Positions 9,602-19,427 of a stretch of DNA of 64,000 nucleotides are shown piece after piece. The position numbers and the translations under genes were made by a program. Source of the stretch: Murdochiella massiliensis (GTDB lineage Bacteria > Bacillota > Clostridia > Tissierellales > Peptoniphilaceae); assembly GCF_900059565.1 (NCBI RefSeq), contig NZ_FIZW01000002.1, positions 992,001 to 1,056,000 of the forward strand. Reading direction: 5' to 3'. Numbering within the stretch: the stretch's first letter is position 1; the number at the start of each line of letters is the position of its first letter. Below the pieces are notes generated by a model, which was not told the DNA's origin, searched no databases, and saw only the letters and a list, made by a program, of their open reading frames with translations.

Positions 9602-11322
9602 TCGGAGATTCCTCCTTCCTGCGATTCGGCAATATCTCTGTAGATAGCCGAAGTAGCGAGCAAAGTTTCGTGCGTGCCGATGGCATCAAGACATCCGGCG
9701 TCGAGTACTAAAATCTGATCGCAAGAGCGAAGCGAATCGATGCGCTGGGCAATGGTAATGGTCGTGACTCCTGTAAGCTCTTCTTGCAAGACGCGCCGGA
9801 GCTTGGCGTCGGTTGCCATATCCAAGGCGCTGGTTGAGTCATCTAAAATGAGTATTTTCGGTCGTTTGATCAGCGCACGAGCGATGGTAAGACGCTGCTT
9901 TTGTCCACCGGAAAAATTGCTTCCGTTTTGCTCGACTTCATGGTCCAGCGTCTCGGGATAGCGGGATACGAATTCCCATGCCTGCGCCTTTTTCAGGGCG
10001 TCTATAATTTCTTCGTCCGTTGCATTCGCTTTGCCCCATTGCATATTGCTGCGAATGGTGCCGGAAATCAGGGTATTTTTTTGCAAAACGATGCCGATAT
10101 TTTCACGTAACGCATGAAGGGAATAGTTTTTGACGTTGTTTCCACCGACATAAATAGCGCCTTGATCGACGTCATACAGGCGGGCAATGAGCTTGACCAG
10201 CGTCGACTTTGCCGAACCGGTCGGACCGATGATGCCTAAATGTTCGCCGGAAGCAAGAGAAAAGCAGATGTCATGAAGGGTATCTTCCCGGTAGTCGGGA
10301 TAGCGAAAGGAGACATGATCAAAACGTACAGAACCGTCTGGGAGGGATTCCAGGGCATTGGGTAATTCCTGTATTTCGGACGTCGTATCGATGATTTCAA
10401 AAATGCGCTTCAGCGAGGTATACCCGAACGAAAAGTTCACGAGAAACATACTAATCATCATAACGGCCATCATGACCTGGAAAACATACGTAACGAAGCC
10501 GATGATCGTTCCGGGCAGCATCTCACCGTTATAAATGAGTAAACCGCCCCGATAGAGAACGAAAAGCAGCGTAAAATAAAACAATATGCTGGAGAGCGGA
10601 TTCACCAGACTGAGGATGTGTACCTGGCGAAGCTCGGTGTTCAGTAAGTCGCGATTCGGTGTATCAAATCGTTCGGCTGCATGGTTCTGTCGTCCAAAAG
10701 CGGTGATGATGTGTATCCCGTTAAGCTGCTCCTGAATCATCGCATTTAAGCCGTCCACACGCTTGCGCGCCGCAAGAAAGACCGGCAGTGCTTTACGAAA
10801 AACAAGCAAGAATACTATGGCGCAAAGAGGAAGCATCACGAGGAAAATCAGCGCTAAACTGGAATGCAGACGAAACGAAAAAATCAGGGCGAAGAGCAGT
10901 AGAAAAGGGAAGCGAAACGCCATGCGCAGGCTCATCATGGCGACCATGCCGACGGTGTCGATGTCGCTGGTCAGACGCGTGATAAGAGAAGGCACACTGA
11001 TTTTATCGATGTTGTGATAGGAAAACTTCTGAACGGCGCTGTAAGCCGCCTTTCGCAGATTACCGGCGATGCCGAAACCGGCGGTAGCGCCTGAGCGCGA
11101 GCTGAGAATACCAAAGAACATGCTGATTAACGCCACACCGATCATTCGTAGAGATTGTTGCAGAATGAAGGTATGATCGTTTTGCGCGATTCCCTGATCG
11201 ACAAGACGCACCATCATCATGGGAATGACGATATCGCCGAATACTTCCAGAATCATCAGCATCGGGGTGAGAAAAACCTGAAGACGCACATTTTTCGTAT
11301 AAGGATAAAGTTTTTTCAGCAT
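9598..11322 (-). CDS. ABC exporter half with degenerate ATP site
   Basis: 574 residues, membrane domain then nucleotide-binding domain. Walker A reads GPTGSAKST, with alanine in place of the usual second glycine, and Walker B reads ILILDDSTSALD, with aspartate where the catalytic glutamate should be; the signature FSGGQKQRL is canonical. In heterodimeric exporters such as BmrC/BmrD one composite ATP site is hydrolysis-dead in just this way. It is upstream partner of the 608-residue half, joined by an ATGA overlap. The start ATG at 11322 is preceded by GAAGGAT. Directly upstream lies an array of three related 18-19-base repeats (11337-11390) which may bind a regulator. Confidence 0.92.
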   Translation of the reverse strand: MLKKLYPYTKNVRLQVFLTPMLMILEVFGDIVIPMMMVRLVDQGIAQNDHTFILQQSLRMIGVALISMFFGILSSRSGATAGFGIAGNLRKAAYSAVQKFSYHNIDKISVPSLITRLTSDIDTVGMVAMMSLRMAFRFPFLLLFALIFSFRLHSSLALIFLVMLPLCAIVFLLVFRKALPVFLAARKRVDGLNAMIQEQLNGIHIITAFGRQNHAAERFDTPNRDLLNTELRQVHILSLVNPLSSILFYFTLLFVLYRGGLLIYNGEMLPGTIIGFVTYVFQVMMAVMMISMFLVNFSFGYTSLKRIFEIIDTTSEIQELPNALESLPDGSVRFDHVSFRYPDYREDTLHDICFSLASGEHLGIIGPTGSAKSTLVKLIARLYDVDQGAIYVGGNNVKNYSLHALRENIGIVLQKNTLISGTIRSNMQWGKANATDEEIIDALKKAQAWEFVSRYPETLDHEVEQNGSNFSGGQKQRLTIARALIKRPKILILDDSTSALDMATDAKLRRVLQEELTGVTTITIAQRIDSLRSCDQILVLDAGCLDAIGTHETLLATSAIYRDIAESQEGGISE

Positions 11323-11336
11323 GGCATCCTTCTTCT

Positions 11337-11390
11337 ACTTGCACCGGATTGAGTTATTTGCATTGGATTTAGTACTTGCGTCGGATTGGC
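11337..11390. repeat. Three tandem 18-19-base imperfect repeats
   Basis: Units at 11337-11355, 11356-11373 and 11374-11390 share the pattern AYTTGCAYYGGATTKAGT. They sit immediately upstream of the exporter operon start, in the space where its promoter or leader must be. No protein-coding explanation is seen. Confidence 0.6.
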
Positions 11391-11650
11391 AAATCACGAT
11401 TTTACTTTATGTAACGCCGTTCTGTATACCCATTTGCATTCTGCTTATGCAACAAGAGAATTACCCGTCAGAGAACACGATTTTTACTAAGATGTTTTTT
11501 GAAAAGGTATTTCGTATCCGGAAGCCGAAAGGACACATTTTATTCACTCCTCTTCGATACGATAACAAAAAAAGAAAATCTCTTCGTCTGTGCAATATTC
11601 GTGGGCGTTCGCTATACTGAAAGGGAGAGAAAACGGCTGAAGGAGGGCGT
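11391..11650. promoter_or_regulatory. Intergenic region between exporter operon and anchored protein gene
   Basis: About 260 bases with no convincing gene. It must hold the divergent promoters. The best candidate for the rightward gene is a TATACT box at 11613-11618, 33 bases before the start codon, without a good -35 box. The stretch is A/T-rich and contains no tRNA, riboswitch or terminator that I recognise. Confidence 0.45.
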
Positions 11651-13558
11651 ATGTTAAGCAATCAGGATAAAAAAAAGATCGGCGCACTGGTTGGCATTCT
11701 TGTTGCCGGGACAGGTGTGCTTTTTGGCGCTCTAAAATTGAATGAAAAACCGAATACCATTGTCGATAATGGACTCTCCGGAAGCTATCAGGAATCGTTC
11801 GAGGAAGCCCATTCCTCTTCGGTAGAAAGTTCCATAATCGCTGAAGGACCGGGCTTTGATACGCAGGAATCACTATCTCGCGTATCGTATGATTCCATGA
11901 GTCTGCCGGAAAATTCCAAACCGGAATCCAGCGAAAAGAGCGGCAATTTAGTCGTTCGGCCGTCGACGTCCAGCCAAAAATCGACGCAGGAGGCAAGCAG
12001 CAAAGCGCCGGCGAGCGAAAAGGCGAATACAACGGAAAAAGCACCGAGCTCCAACGAAGCTAAGCCGAACACATCGAGCAAGGCCCCGGCGTCGTCCAAA
12101 GTAGCGTCTTCTACACAGCAAGCGCAGGAAAGTCAATCGACAAGTGAACGTACACCGGAGGAAGAATCCTCGTTAGCTTTAGCCAAAGCGTCCGAAGAAG
12201 CGGCGGCAAAAGTACCGTCCACGCCGTCGTCGAAAGCATTAGCCGAATTACCGGTATTTGAAAGCCAGCGTCTGGGCAATACGAAGGTCGTTTTCTATCA
12301 GCACCCTTCGCTCAGCCTCGGATTGGACTTGCGCACGCAACAAAAAATGGCGGAACAGTTGTATGTTTTTCCAACCAAAGACGGTTTTGTCCTCTTCCCG
12401 CGTCAGATGATGAGCCTGATGGGCATGGACGAAAAGGAGTTGAAAGAGAAGCTGGAAAAAGGCTTGAAAATTCCGGGTGCGATTACCGTTTCTCTTGTAG
12501 ATGCCAAGAAAAAAGAGGAATTGGAAAAAGCGGACAAGGCGCACAGCTTGCGCTTCACCGAAGCGGAAGACGGACGCTTTTATGTGATCCAAAAAGAGGA
12601 AAAGGATCTGGAGCGGTACCAAAAAGTATACGGTATGCTGGATAAAACGCTCAGTCCGCAATTTATTGCCGAGAACTTAAGTACCGCCGGTATGATCGGA
12701 AATCCCCCGAAAGAGGCCAAGGACGTTACGCTCGGTACGCAGCAGGCCGAATGGGAAAAACTGGTTTCTATGATGAAAGATAATCCTGCCGTGGTGGAAT
12801 GGAATTGGAATCTGCCGTTACTGGCTTCTTCCGATGGATATCTGTATGAAGGAAAAGACCTTCGTGCCAATGTGCCGGAAGGCAATCCCAGTTATGCGTT
12901 CGGACGAATGGATCTGAACGATGATGATGTTCCGGAATACCTCATCCATGCCACGACAGCCGGTTCAAAAGAGGGTACGGCCGCCGGCTATTGGGCCATT
13001 TTGGAACCAACGCCTTCCGGACTGAAAGTGGCAAACATCATCAATCAAGGTAATGGCGATTTGCTCCGTCATCAGGACAAACTCATCCTGCCGACAATGG
13101 ATCAAAATAAAGATACCGTTTCGTTGGCGGTGCAGGAAACGAATTTGGCCAAAGGTACCGATCGTGAGGATTTACCTCGGGTGGTCTTCCAGGCGACCGG
13201 AAAAATGACGGGGAAGGAGCTGGCCCAAACGTATCCCGATGAATCGATTGTTCCGATGAAAGACATGGTCTATCGGTTCAAAATGAAGGACCTTGAAAAG
13301 TTGCTTGATTATGCGGTAGAGGTGATGGGCGAGGCCAGTCGTGTAGAACTCATCGGGTCGGTTACCGAGGAAAAAACGGGATGGACGAATCCCCACGGAA
13401 CGCGCGAAACGAAGATTGAGGATCCGTTGCTGTATTTACAGGAACGCTATCCGGATTTGCCGCTTACACCCGATCGCTTGAAGAAGGCGACGTCCACGGC
13501 GACGTTTAAGGATTTGGAGGATGCCCTTACGCCGGGTGACTTCGACCGCGTCGAATAA
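11651..13558 (+). CDS. Membrane-anchored extracytoplasmic protein of unknown function
   Basis: 635 residues. A single membrane segment (about residues 10-30, IGALVGILVAGTGVLFGAL) follows a short charged start, with no signal-peptidase site evident, so it is probably an N-terminal anchor. Residues about 45-205 are a low-complexity Ser/Ala/Lys/Glu linker rich in SSKAPAS-like words. The remaining 430 residues are folded-looking, with one calcium-loop-like motif DLNDDDVPEYLI. I do not recognise the domain. ATG at 11651 follows GAAGGAGGGCGT. It is divergent from the exporter and precedes the B3/B4 protein by 31 bases. A role at the cell envelope is inferred only from topology. Confidence 0.8.
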   Translation: MLSNQDKKKIGALVGILVAGTGVLFGALKLNEKPNTIVDNGLSGSYQESFEEAHSSSVESSIIAEGPGFDTQESLSRVSYDSMSLPENSKPESSEKSGNLVVRPSTSSQKSTQEASSKAPASEKANTTEKAPSSNEAKPNTSSKAPASSKVASSTQQAQESQSTSERTPEEESSLALAKASEEAAAKVPSTPSSKALAELPVFESQRLGNTKVVFYQHPSLSLGLDLRTQQKMAEQLYVFPTKDGFVLFPRQMMSLMGMDEKELKEKLEKGLKIPGAITVSLVDAKKKEELEKADKAHSLRFTEAEDGRFYVIQKEEKDLERYQKVYGMLDKTLSPQFIAENLSTAGMIGNPPKEAKDVTLGTQQAEWEKLVSMMKDNPAVVEWNWNLPLLASSDGYLYEGKDLRANVPEGNPSYAFGRMDLNDDDVPEYLIHATTAGSKEGTAAGYWAILEPTPSGLKVANIINQGNGDLLRHQDKLILPTMDQNKDTVSLAVQETNLAKGTDREDLPRVVFQATGKMTGKELAQTYPDESIVPMKDMVYRFKMKDLEKLLDYAVEVMGEASRVELIGSVTEEKTGWTNPHGTRETKIEDPLLYLQERYPDLPLTPDRLKKATSTATFKDLEDALTPGDFDRVE

Positions 13559-13589
13559 ACTCGGCTCAACGGATTAGAAAGGGACACGC

Positions 13590-14270
13590 ATGAAACTCAT
13601 CTTGGATCCCAGTTTGGTCGACTTGGGCATTACGGATATTGTGGTCGGATTAGCGCAAAACGTCAATCCGCAAGCCGAATTGACGGAAAATTTGAAAAAT
13701 AAGCAGAGAAAAATGGAGGAATGGGCGCTTTCGACGTCGATGGACGAGGCGATGGAACATCCCATTACCAAAGGCTATCTGAATATGATGCAAAGCGTTG
13801 GACGAAGCGTGAAGAAGAATCCGCCGACGGTGCCTGCGCTGATTCGCAACATCCAGAGGCGAGGCACGATGCCACACGTGAACACCATTGTCGATATTTA
13901 TAATGTGGAGTCGCTGCGTTCCTTTTTAGCAATTGGCGGCCATGACTGGGATAAGGTGACGGAGCCGATTACCTTTACGGTGAGCGGAAAAGAAGATGAG
14001 TTTTTACCCATCTTATCCACGAAAAAGCATGTGGCGGAGACGGACTATCTATATCGCGACGCGAACGGCATTATGGCCTGGATGGGCGTACGCGACGGAG
14101 AAAACTATAAATTTGATGACGATACCAAAAATGCTATTTTTATCATTGTAGGGAATGCGGAAACATCGATAGATATGCGCTTGGAGGCGCTTTCACGCAT
14201 CGCCGGGGACATGGCCGAATGCATGCCCGGGCTCGTGTTTACGACCGAAGTGATTCACGCCGAGGCGTGA
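13590..14270 (+). CDS. B3/B4 tRNA-binding-domain protein
   Basis: 226 residues matching the stand-alone B3/B4 family, homologous to the editing domain of phenylalanyl-tRNA synthetase beta subunit. Recognisable segments are HVNTIVDIYNVESLRSFLAIGG in pieces, followed by GKEDEFLPI and a C-terminal DMRLEALSRIAGDM. Family members are thought to bind or deacylate mischarged tRNA or free amino-acid adducts; the function of this one is not established. No membrane segments. Its last codons and stop are part of a 16-base-pair terminator stem, so gene end and transcription end are fused. Confidence 0.82.
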   Translation: MKLILDPSLVDLGITDIVVGLAQNVNPQAELTENLKNKQRKMEEWALSTSMDEAMEHPITKGYLNMMQSVGRSVKKNPPTVPALIRNIQRRGTMPHVNTIVDIYNVESLRSFLAIGGHDWDKVTEPITFTVSGKEDEFLPILSTKKHVAETDYLYRDANGIMAWMGVRDGENYKFDDDTKNAIFIIVGNAETSIDMRLEALSRIAGDMAECMPGLVFTTEVIHAEA

Positions 14271-14291
14271 ATCACTTCGATACGCAATTTT
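14246..14291 (+). terminator. Terminator whose stem contains the upstream gene's stop codon
   Basis: Perfect 16-base-pair inverted repeat (arms 14246-14261 and 14264-14279) with a two-base centre, then a T-rich stretch at 14286-14291. The last eight codons and the stop of the B3/B4 gene lie in the left arm and centre. It separates that gene from the convergent purine operon. Confidence 0.85.
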
Positions 14292-17200
14292 TTATTCTTT
14301 GTTAAAGTACTCTTTTGCCGCTTCAAACAACTTAAGATCCGCAACTTCCGGCAGATTCCGATAGAGGAAGCGACCGGTGCGCTCGCTGTGCCCCATTTTG
14401 CCGAGGATTCGTCCGTTGGGCGAAAGCAGAGCCTCAACAGCTCCCAAGGACCCGTTCGGATTGTAGGCAATATCCATGCTTGGTTCACCATGCGCATCGA
14501 CATACTGTCCAGCAACCTGACCATTTTTAAACAGCTGCTTTAAGCGCGCTTCATCCATCTGCAAACGGCCTTCTCCGTGGGAAACGGGAACGCGGAAGCA
14601 TTGTCCCGGTGTAACATGGGCGAGCCAAGGCGAATTATTGGTGACGATGCGCGTGGTCACCATCTGCGACTGGTGACGTCCGATCGTATTGTACGTGAGC
14701 GTCGTCAATTCAGGACTGGGCGGCATCAGGCGTCCGAAGGGGAGCAGTCCGAGTTTTACCAGTGCCTGGAAACCGTTGCAGATGCCCAAAATCAGCCCTT
14801 CACGACGATCTAACAAGTCGGTGAGCGCATCGGCGAGTTCCGCATTGCGGAAGAAGGCGTTGATGAGTTTGGCGCTGCCATCCGGTTCATCCCCGCCGGA
14901 AAATCCGCCCGGAAGGAAGAGGATCTGTGCCTCACGAAGGGCTGCGGCCATTTCCTCGACGCTTCGAGAGATGTCTTCCGTAGTTTGGTTGCGTACGAGC
15001 TGAATGCGGGGAACAAGTCCTGCGCGTTCAACATAGCGCGCCGAGTCCACTTCACAGTTCGTTCCCGGAAAGACGGGAATTACAACGCTTGGCGCCGTAT
15101 TTTGCAGGGAGAAGGTTGTGCCGTGATAGATCGGGAAGGGATGCGACTCGGCGTGTTTTTTCGCCAGCTCTACGGCATCTTTCGCTTCGGCAAAAAGCGA
15201 GGCAGGTGGCGCTGCCGGTGTCGTGGGATAGATGTCCTTAAGTGTTTCTTTTCGCAGGGCAGAAATACTCTTCAGGTCAATTGTGGCATCCGGGAAGGTC
15301 AGCGTATAGGCTTCCGTGGTTTTGCCGATTTCCTGCACGTTCACGCCGGGAAGGTCACCAAGCGGATTATCCGATGCGATGAGGAAGGCACCGAAGCCGG
15401 GCGTCGTAAGAAGCGACGGCGTGACTTCTTTCGTTAACGAGGCGCCGATTTCGTTTCCGGCAGCGGAGAGCACCAACGCTTCCATCAGTCCGCCGTAGCC
15501 AAGCGCATAAGCGCTATGCACATCTTCACGTTGCGTGAGGTCTTCCATGGAGGTAAAGAGAGCGTTCAACGAAGCGAGTTCCGGTAATCCCGCGGGATTT
15601 TGGTTCGGACACAGCAGCGTCAAGTACTGACCCGGTGCTTTCCATTCGGGGGAAAGCACGCGTTTTACGCTGTTTGTAGTGATGGCGAAGGAGACGAGTG
15701 TCGGCGGAACATCCATGGATTCAAAGGTGCCCGACATGGAATCCTTTCCACCAATGGAACCGACTTCGAGATCCAGTTGTGCCTGTAGGGCGCCGAGAAT
15801 GGCTTCGAGCGGTTCCTGCCAACGCTCAGGGATATCTCCGGGGCGCTTAAAGTATTCCTGAAAGGTCAGATACGTCTGTTTTCGATCGGCACCCGTTGCC
15901 AGCAGTTTTGCCAGCGACTCAACGACCGCAAGATAAGCGCCGTGATATGGACTCTTTTCCGCTACTTCCGGGGAGTAGGCCCAGGACATGAAGGATGCCG
16001 TATCGGTTTCCCCCTTTTCGAGGGCAATTTGATGCACCATAGCCTGAATCGGTGTAGAATGCGTTTTTCCGCCATAGGGCATGAGGACCGTTCCCGCACC
16101 GATTGTGGAATCGAAGCGATCCACCAAACCATGCTGATCGGCATTGCGCAAATTGCGGGCAAACGTGGTAAAGAGTGCTTCGAGGTCTTTTTCTTCGGTC
16201 GTGGGTTTCGGCTGCCACGTCGCGGCTCTTGCCGGGATGGAAATGTGCTTTTCCGCGCCGTTGGAATCTAAAAATTCACGCGAAAGATCCAAAATGGTTT
16301 GGCCGTTCCACTCCATTTGCAGACGGGGGATGGCCTGAATTTCAGCCACAACAGTAGCTTCCAGGTTTTCGGATGCGGCAAGGGTCATAAATCGCTCGCG
16401 ATTTTCCGGCGCAATGACCACAGCCATGCGTTCCTGCGATTCACTGATGGCTAATTCGGTACCATCCAGTCCGGCATATTTCTTGGGCACGCGATCCAGA
16501 TAGATATGGATGCCATCAGCCATTTCGCCGATGGCAACCGATACACCGCCGGCGCCGAAATCGTTGCAGCGCTTAATCATACGCGCTGCTTCGGCATTAC
16601 GGAAGAAACGTTGCAATTTCCGCTCTTCCGGCGCATTTCCTTTTTGTACTTCTGCGCCTGCCGTTTCCACGGAATGCAGGGTGTGCGCCTTGGAGGAACC
16701 GGTGGCTCCACCGATGCCGTCGCGGCCGGTACGTCCGCCGAGAAGAATGACCACATCACCGGGAGTCGGTGTTTCCCGTACAACATTTTTTGTCGGCGTG
16801 GCGGCGACGACCGCTCCGATTTCCATACGCTTTGCCGCATAGCCCGGATGGTAGATTTCATGCACCATGCCGGTGGCCAGACCGATCTGGTTGCCGTAGG
16901 AGGCATAGCCTTGCGCCGCTTCCGTAACGATTTTGCGCTGCGGAAGCTTCCCTTTCAGCGTTTCGGCAAGAGGGGTACGCGGATCGGCCGCGCCGGTTAC
17001 GCGCATGGCGGCATAGACATAGGCACGCCCGGACAGCGGATCACGAATGGCTCCGCCGATGCAGGTGGAAGCACCGCCGAAGGGTTCGATTTCTGTGGGA
17101 TGATTGTGTGTCTCGTTTTTGAACAACAGCAACCACGGCTCTTTTTTGCCGTCAATGGTCACGTCCATGTGTACCGTGCAGGCGTTGATTTCTTCCGAAA

Positions 17201-18050
17201 CATCCTCACCGGTGAGTTTTCCGGTTTTACGCAGGTAACGTGCAGCGATGAGGGCCATATCCATGAGACAGATCGGCTTGCTGTCCCCGGTTTCTTTCCG
17301 AAGGCGAAGATAGGTTTCATAGGTATCCTGCAACAGGCGATCTTCAAAGGTCACCTCATCAATGATGGTGCGGAACGTGGTATGACGGCAGTGATCCGAC
17401 CAATACGTGTCAATCATACGAATTTCGGTTTCGGTCGGATCGCGCTGTTCTTTTTGGAAATAGCGCTGACAGAAGAGAAGATCATCGTCATCCATGGCGA
17501 GCCCTTTTTCCTCACGGAAGGCGGCAAGCGCCTCGGCATCAGCATGGATGAATCCCTCCAGCGTAGGCACAGCTTTTGGCTCGGTTTCCGCCCACTGCAA
17601 GGTTTCCGGAAGGGCATCGGATGCTTCGCGTGCTTCCACGGGGTTGATAAGATGCGTCCGCAGGCGATCCTGATCCTCTTCGGAAAGCGTGCCTTCAAAA
17701 AGATAGACGCGCGCGGTTTTTACGCGCGGCTCTTCCACGCGAGAAAGCAGGCGCAGACAGAGCTCAGCGGAGTCGGCCCGCTGATCGAATTGGCCGGGAA
17801 GAGGCTCAACGGAAAGATGCGCATCGGATTGCGGCAATTTTTCCATGACCTCATCTACCGTAGGATCGGAAAAAATGGTCTCGACCGCTTGGGCAAAAAC
17901 GACATCATCGACGCCTTCCACATCGTAACGATGCAAAATACGTACACTCTTGAGTGACCGCACCTGCACAAAATCCTGCAGGTCATGCAGAAGCGCGCGT
18001 GCTTCTTGCGCATGGGCGGGCTTCTTTTCAACATAGACACGACGAATCAT
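14292..18050 (-). CDS. purL: Phosphoribosylformylglycinamidine synthase, single-chain
   Basis: 1252 residues: the large one-chain form of FGAM synthetase that converts FGAR, ATP and glutamine to FGAM. The N-terminal PurS-like part, the two AIR-synthase-like halves (for example TFRTIIDEVTFED, ETHNHPTEIEPFGGA and IGGKDSMSGT) and a C-terminal class I glutaminase domain are in order. The glutaminase nucleophile is in GICNGFQAL, and its histidine and glutamate follow in SHGEGRL. It is the last gene of the leftward purine operon; its start overlaps the purD stop (ATGA). A separate PurQ is therefore not needed. Confidence 0.97.
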   Translation of the reverse strand: MIRRVYVEKKPAHAQEARALLHDLQDFVQVRSLKSVRILHRYDVEGVDDVVFAQAVETIFSDPTVDEVMEKLPQSDAHLSVEPLPGQFDQRADSAELCLRLLSRVEEPRVKTARVYLFEGTLSEEDQDRLRTHLINPVEAREASDALPETLQWAETEPKAVPTLEGFIHADAEALAAFREEKGLAMDDDDLLFCQRYFQKEQRDPTETEIRMIDTYWSDHCRHTTFRTIIDEVTFEDRLLQDTYETYLRLRKETGDSKPICLMDMALIAARYLRKTGKLTGEDVSEEINACTVHMDVTIDGKKEPWLLLFKNETHNHPTEIEPFGGASTCIGGAIRDPLSGRAYVYAAMRVTGAADPRTPLAETLKGKLPQRKIVTEAAQGYASYGNQIGLATGMVHEIYHPGYAAKRMEIGAVVAATPTKNVVRETPTPGDVVILLGGRTGRDGIGGATGSSKAHTLHSVETAGAEVQKGNAPEERKLQRFFRNAEAARMIKRCNDFGAGGVSVAIGEMADGIHIYLDRVPKKYAGLDGTELAISESQERMAVVIAPENRERFMTLAASENLEATVVAEIQAIPRLQMEWNGQTILDLSREFLDSNGAEKHISIPARAATWQPKPTTEEKDLEALFTTFARNLRNADQHGLVDRFDSTIGAGTVLMPYGGKTHSTPIQAMVHQIALEKGETDTASFMSWAYSPEVAEKSPYHGAYLAVVESLAKLLATGADRKQTYLTFQEYFKRPGDIPERWQEPLEAILGALQAQLDLEVGSIGGKDSMSGTFESMDVPPTLVSFAITTNSVKRVLSPEWKAPGQYLTLLCPNQNPAGLPELASLNALFTSMEDLTQREDVHSAYALGYGGLMEALVLSAAGNEIGASLTKEVTPSLLTTPGFGAFLIASDNPLGDLPGVNVQEIGKTTEAYTLTFPDATIDLKSISALRKETLKDIYPTTPAAPPASLFAEAKDAVELAKKHAESHPFPIYHGTTFSLQNTAPSVVIPVFPGTNCEVDSARYVERAGLVPRIQLVRNQTTEDISRSVEEMAAALREAQILFLPGGFSGGDEPDGSAKLINAFFRNAELADALTDLLDRREGLILGICNGFQALVKLGLLPFGRLMPPSPELTTLTYNTIGRHQSQMVTTRIVTNNSPWLAHVTPGQCFRVPVSHGEGRLQMDEARLKQLFKNGQVAGQYVDAHGEPSMDIAYNPNGSLGAVEALLSPNGRILGKMGHSERTGRFLYRNLPEVADLKLFEAAKEYFNKE

Positions 18051-19333
18051 GCTTGGCTCCTTTCCAGCGCTTCAAGCGCTTTCTGTCCGATATCGGTGCG
18101 GAAGAACTTGTTGCGAAAGGTGACGAATTCCGCCGTTTTGTAGGCTTTATCGATCGCTTCGCGAAGCGTCGGCGCCGTTTCGACTACGCCGACCACGCGT
18201 CCGCCGTTGGTATAGTAGGTGCTTCCTTTTTTACGCACTCCGGCGCAGAAAATTTTATCGCGCAGGTGACGAGGAAGTGTAATTTCCACATTCTTTTCGT
18301 ATTTTTTGGGGTAGCCGTCGGAAGCTAAAACGACGCAGCAGGAAGCGCCATCTTGAAACTGCACCATATCCGCATCCAGTGTTTCGTTGGTAACGGCCTG
18401 AAAAAGGGTGAAGAGGTCGCTTTCAAGAAGAGGAAGGATAGCCTGTGCCTCAGGATCGCCGAAGCGGCAGTTGTATTCCACCACTTTCGGGCCATCTTTT
18501 GTGAGCATGAGTCCGAAGTACAGGCAGCCTTTGAAGGGGATGCCCTCCTCGCGCATACCGTTTATGGTCGGTTCAAAAATGGTTTTTCGGCACAGTTCGG
18601 CGATGTCCTCGGTATAGAACGGATTGGGAGCAATGACGCCCATGCCGCCCGTGTTGGGTCCCTTGTCGCCGTCATAGGCGCGTTTATGATCCATGGAGGA
18701 GAGGAGAGGAACGATGGTCTTGCCGTCGGTAAGGGTGAGCACCGTCACTTCCGGCCCTTCCATGAATTCTTCCACGATGAGACGATGACCGCTTTCCCCG
18801 AAGGCATCTTTCTCCATAAAGCGCGTAAGCGTTTCCTGGGCTTCTTCTTCGGTTTCGGCGATGACGACACCCTTTCCCAGTGCCAGACCGTCCGCTTTGA
18901 TGACCAGCGGAAGACGTCCGGCGTTTGCTTCGGCATGCACATAGTCACGGGCTTCCTGCACATTCTCGAAGGCTTCATAGCGTGCAGTGGGAATGGCGTG
19001 GCGTTTCATAAAGGCTTTCGCAAAAATCTTGGAACCTTCCAATTGCGCAGCGGCTTTGGTCGGGCCGAAACAAGGGAATCCCGCTTCGGTAAAGTAATCG
19101 ACCGCGCCCTCTACGAGCGGATTGTCGGGACTGACAACGATATAGTCGACGTGCTCGGTTTTGGCAAACTGCAGCAGCGTTGGAAAGGCATCGACGGCGA
19201 TGGGAAAGGGCGTTCCGCCATCCATGCCGTCGTTTCCCGGTGTGCAGTAGATGCGGTTAATGGTCGGATTTTTGCGCAACGCCTTGATGATGGCGTGCTC
19301 GCGGCCACCGCCGCCCAAGATCAAAACATTCAT
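18047..19333 (-). CDS. purD: Phosphoribosylamine-glycine ligase
   Basis: GAR synthetase, 428 residues, an ATP-grasp enzyme joining phosphoribosylamine and glycine. The start at 19333 gives the typical N terminus MNVLILGGGGREHAI behind AGAGGTG; the longer open frame is not used. ATP-grasp features are visible in the middle (PLVIKADGLALGKGVVIAET in parts) and GDPEAQAILPLL near the end. It overlaps purL by four bases. The substrate phosphoribosylamine is unstable and is made by PurF of the same operon. Confidence 0.96.
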   Translation of the reverse strand: MNVLILGGGGREHAIIKALRKNPTINRIYCTPGNDGMDGGTPFPIAVDAFPTLLQFAKTEHVDYIVVSPDNPLVEGAVDYFTEAGFPCFGPTKAAAQLEGSKIFAKAFMKRHAIPTARYEAFENVQEARDYVHAEANAGRLPLVIKADGLALGKGVVIAETEEEAQETLTRFMEKDAFGESGHRLIVEEFMEGPEVTVLTLTDGKTIVPLLSSMDHKRAYDGDKGPNTGGMGVIAPNPFYTEDIAELCRKTIFEPTINGMREEGIPFKGCLYFGLMLTKDGPKVVEYNCRFGDPEAQAILPLLESDLFTLFQAVTNETLDADMVQFQDGASCCVVLASDGYPKKYEKNVEITLPRHLRDKIFCAGVRKKGSTYYTNGGRVVGVVETAPTLREAIDKAYKTAEFVTFRNKFFRTDIGQKALEALERSQA

Positions 19334-19427
19334 CAGACACCTCTTTCTGTGCTTCGCGCATTGCGCGCGCGGATTTTCATGCCTTGCGTCGTTTTTTCTC
19401 GCGGCACTCTTAAACATGCAAATTGCA

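Noticed and set aside
16506-17957. Long rightward open frame of 483 codons opposite purL
   Set aside because: It is antisense to intact PurL, has no ribosome site and no recognisable domain; such frames arise from the codon bias of the real gene.
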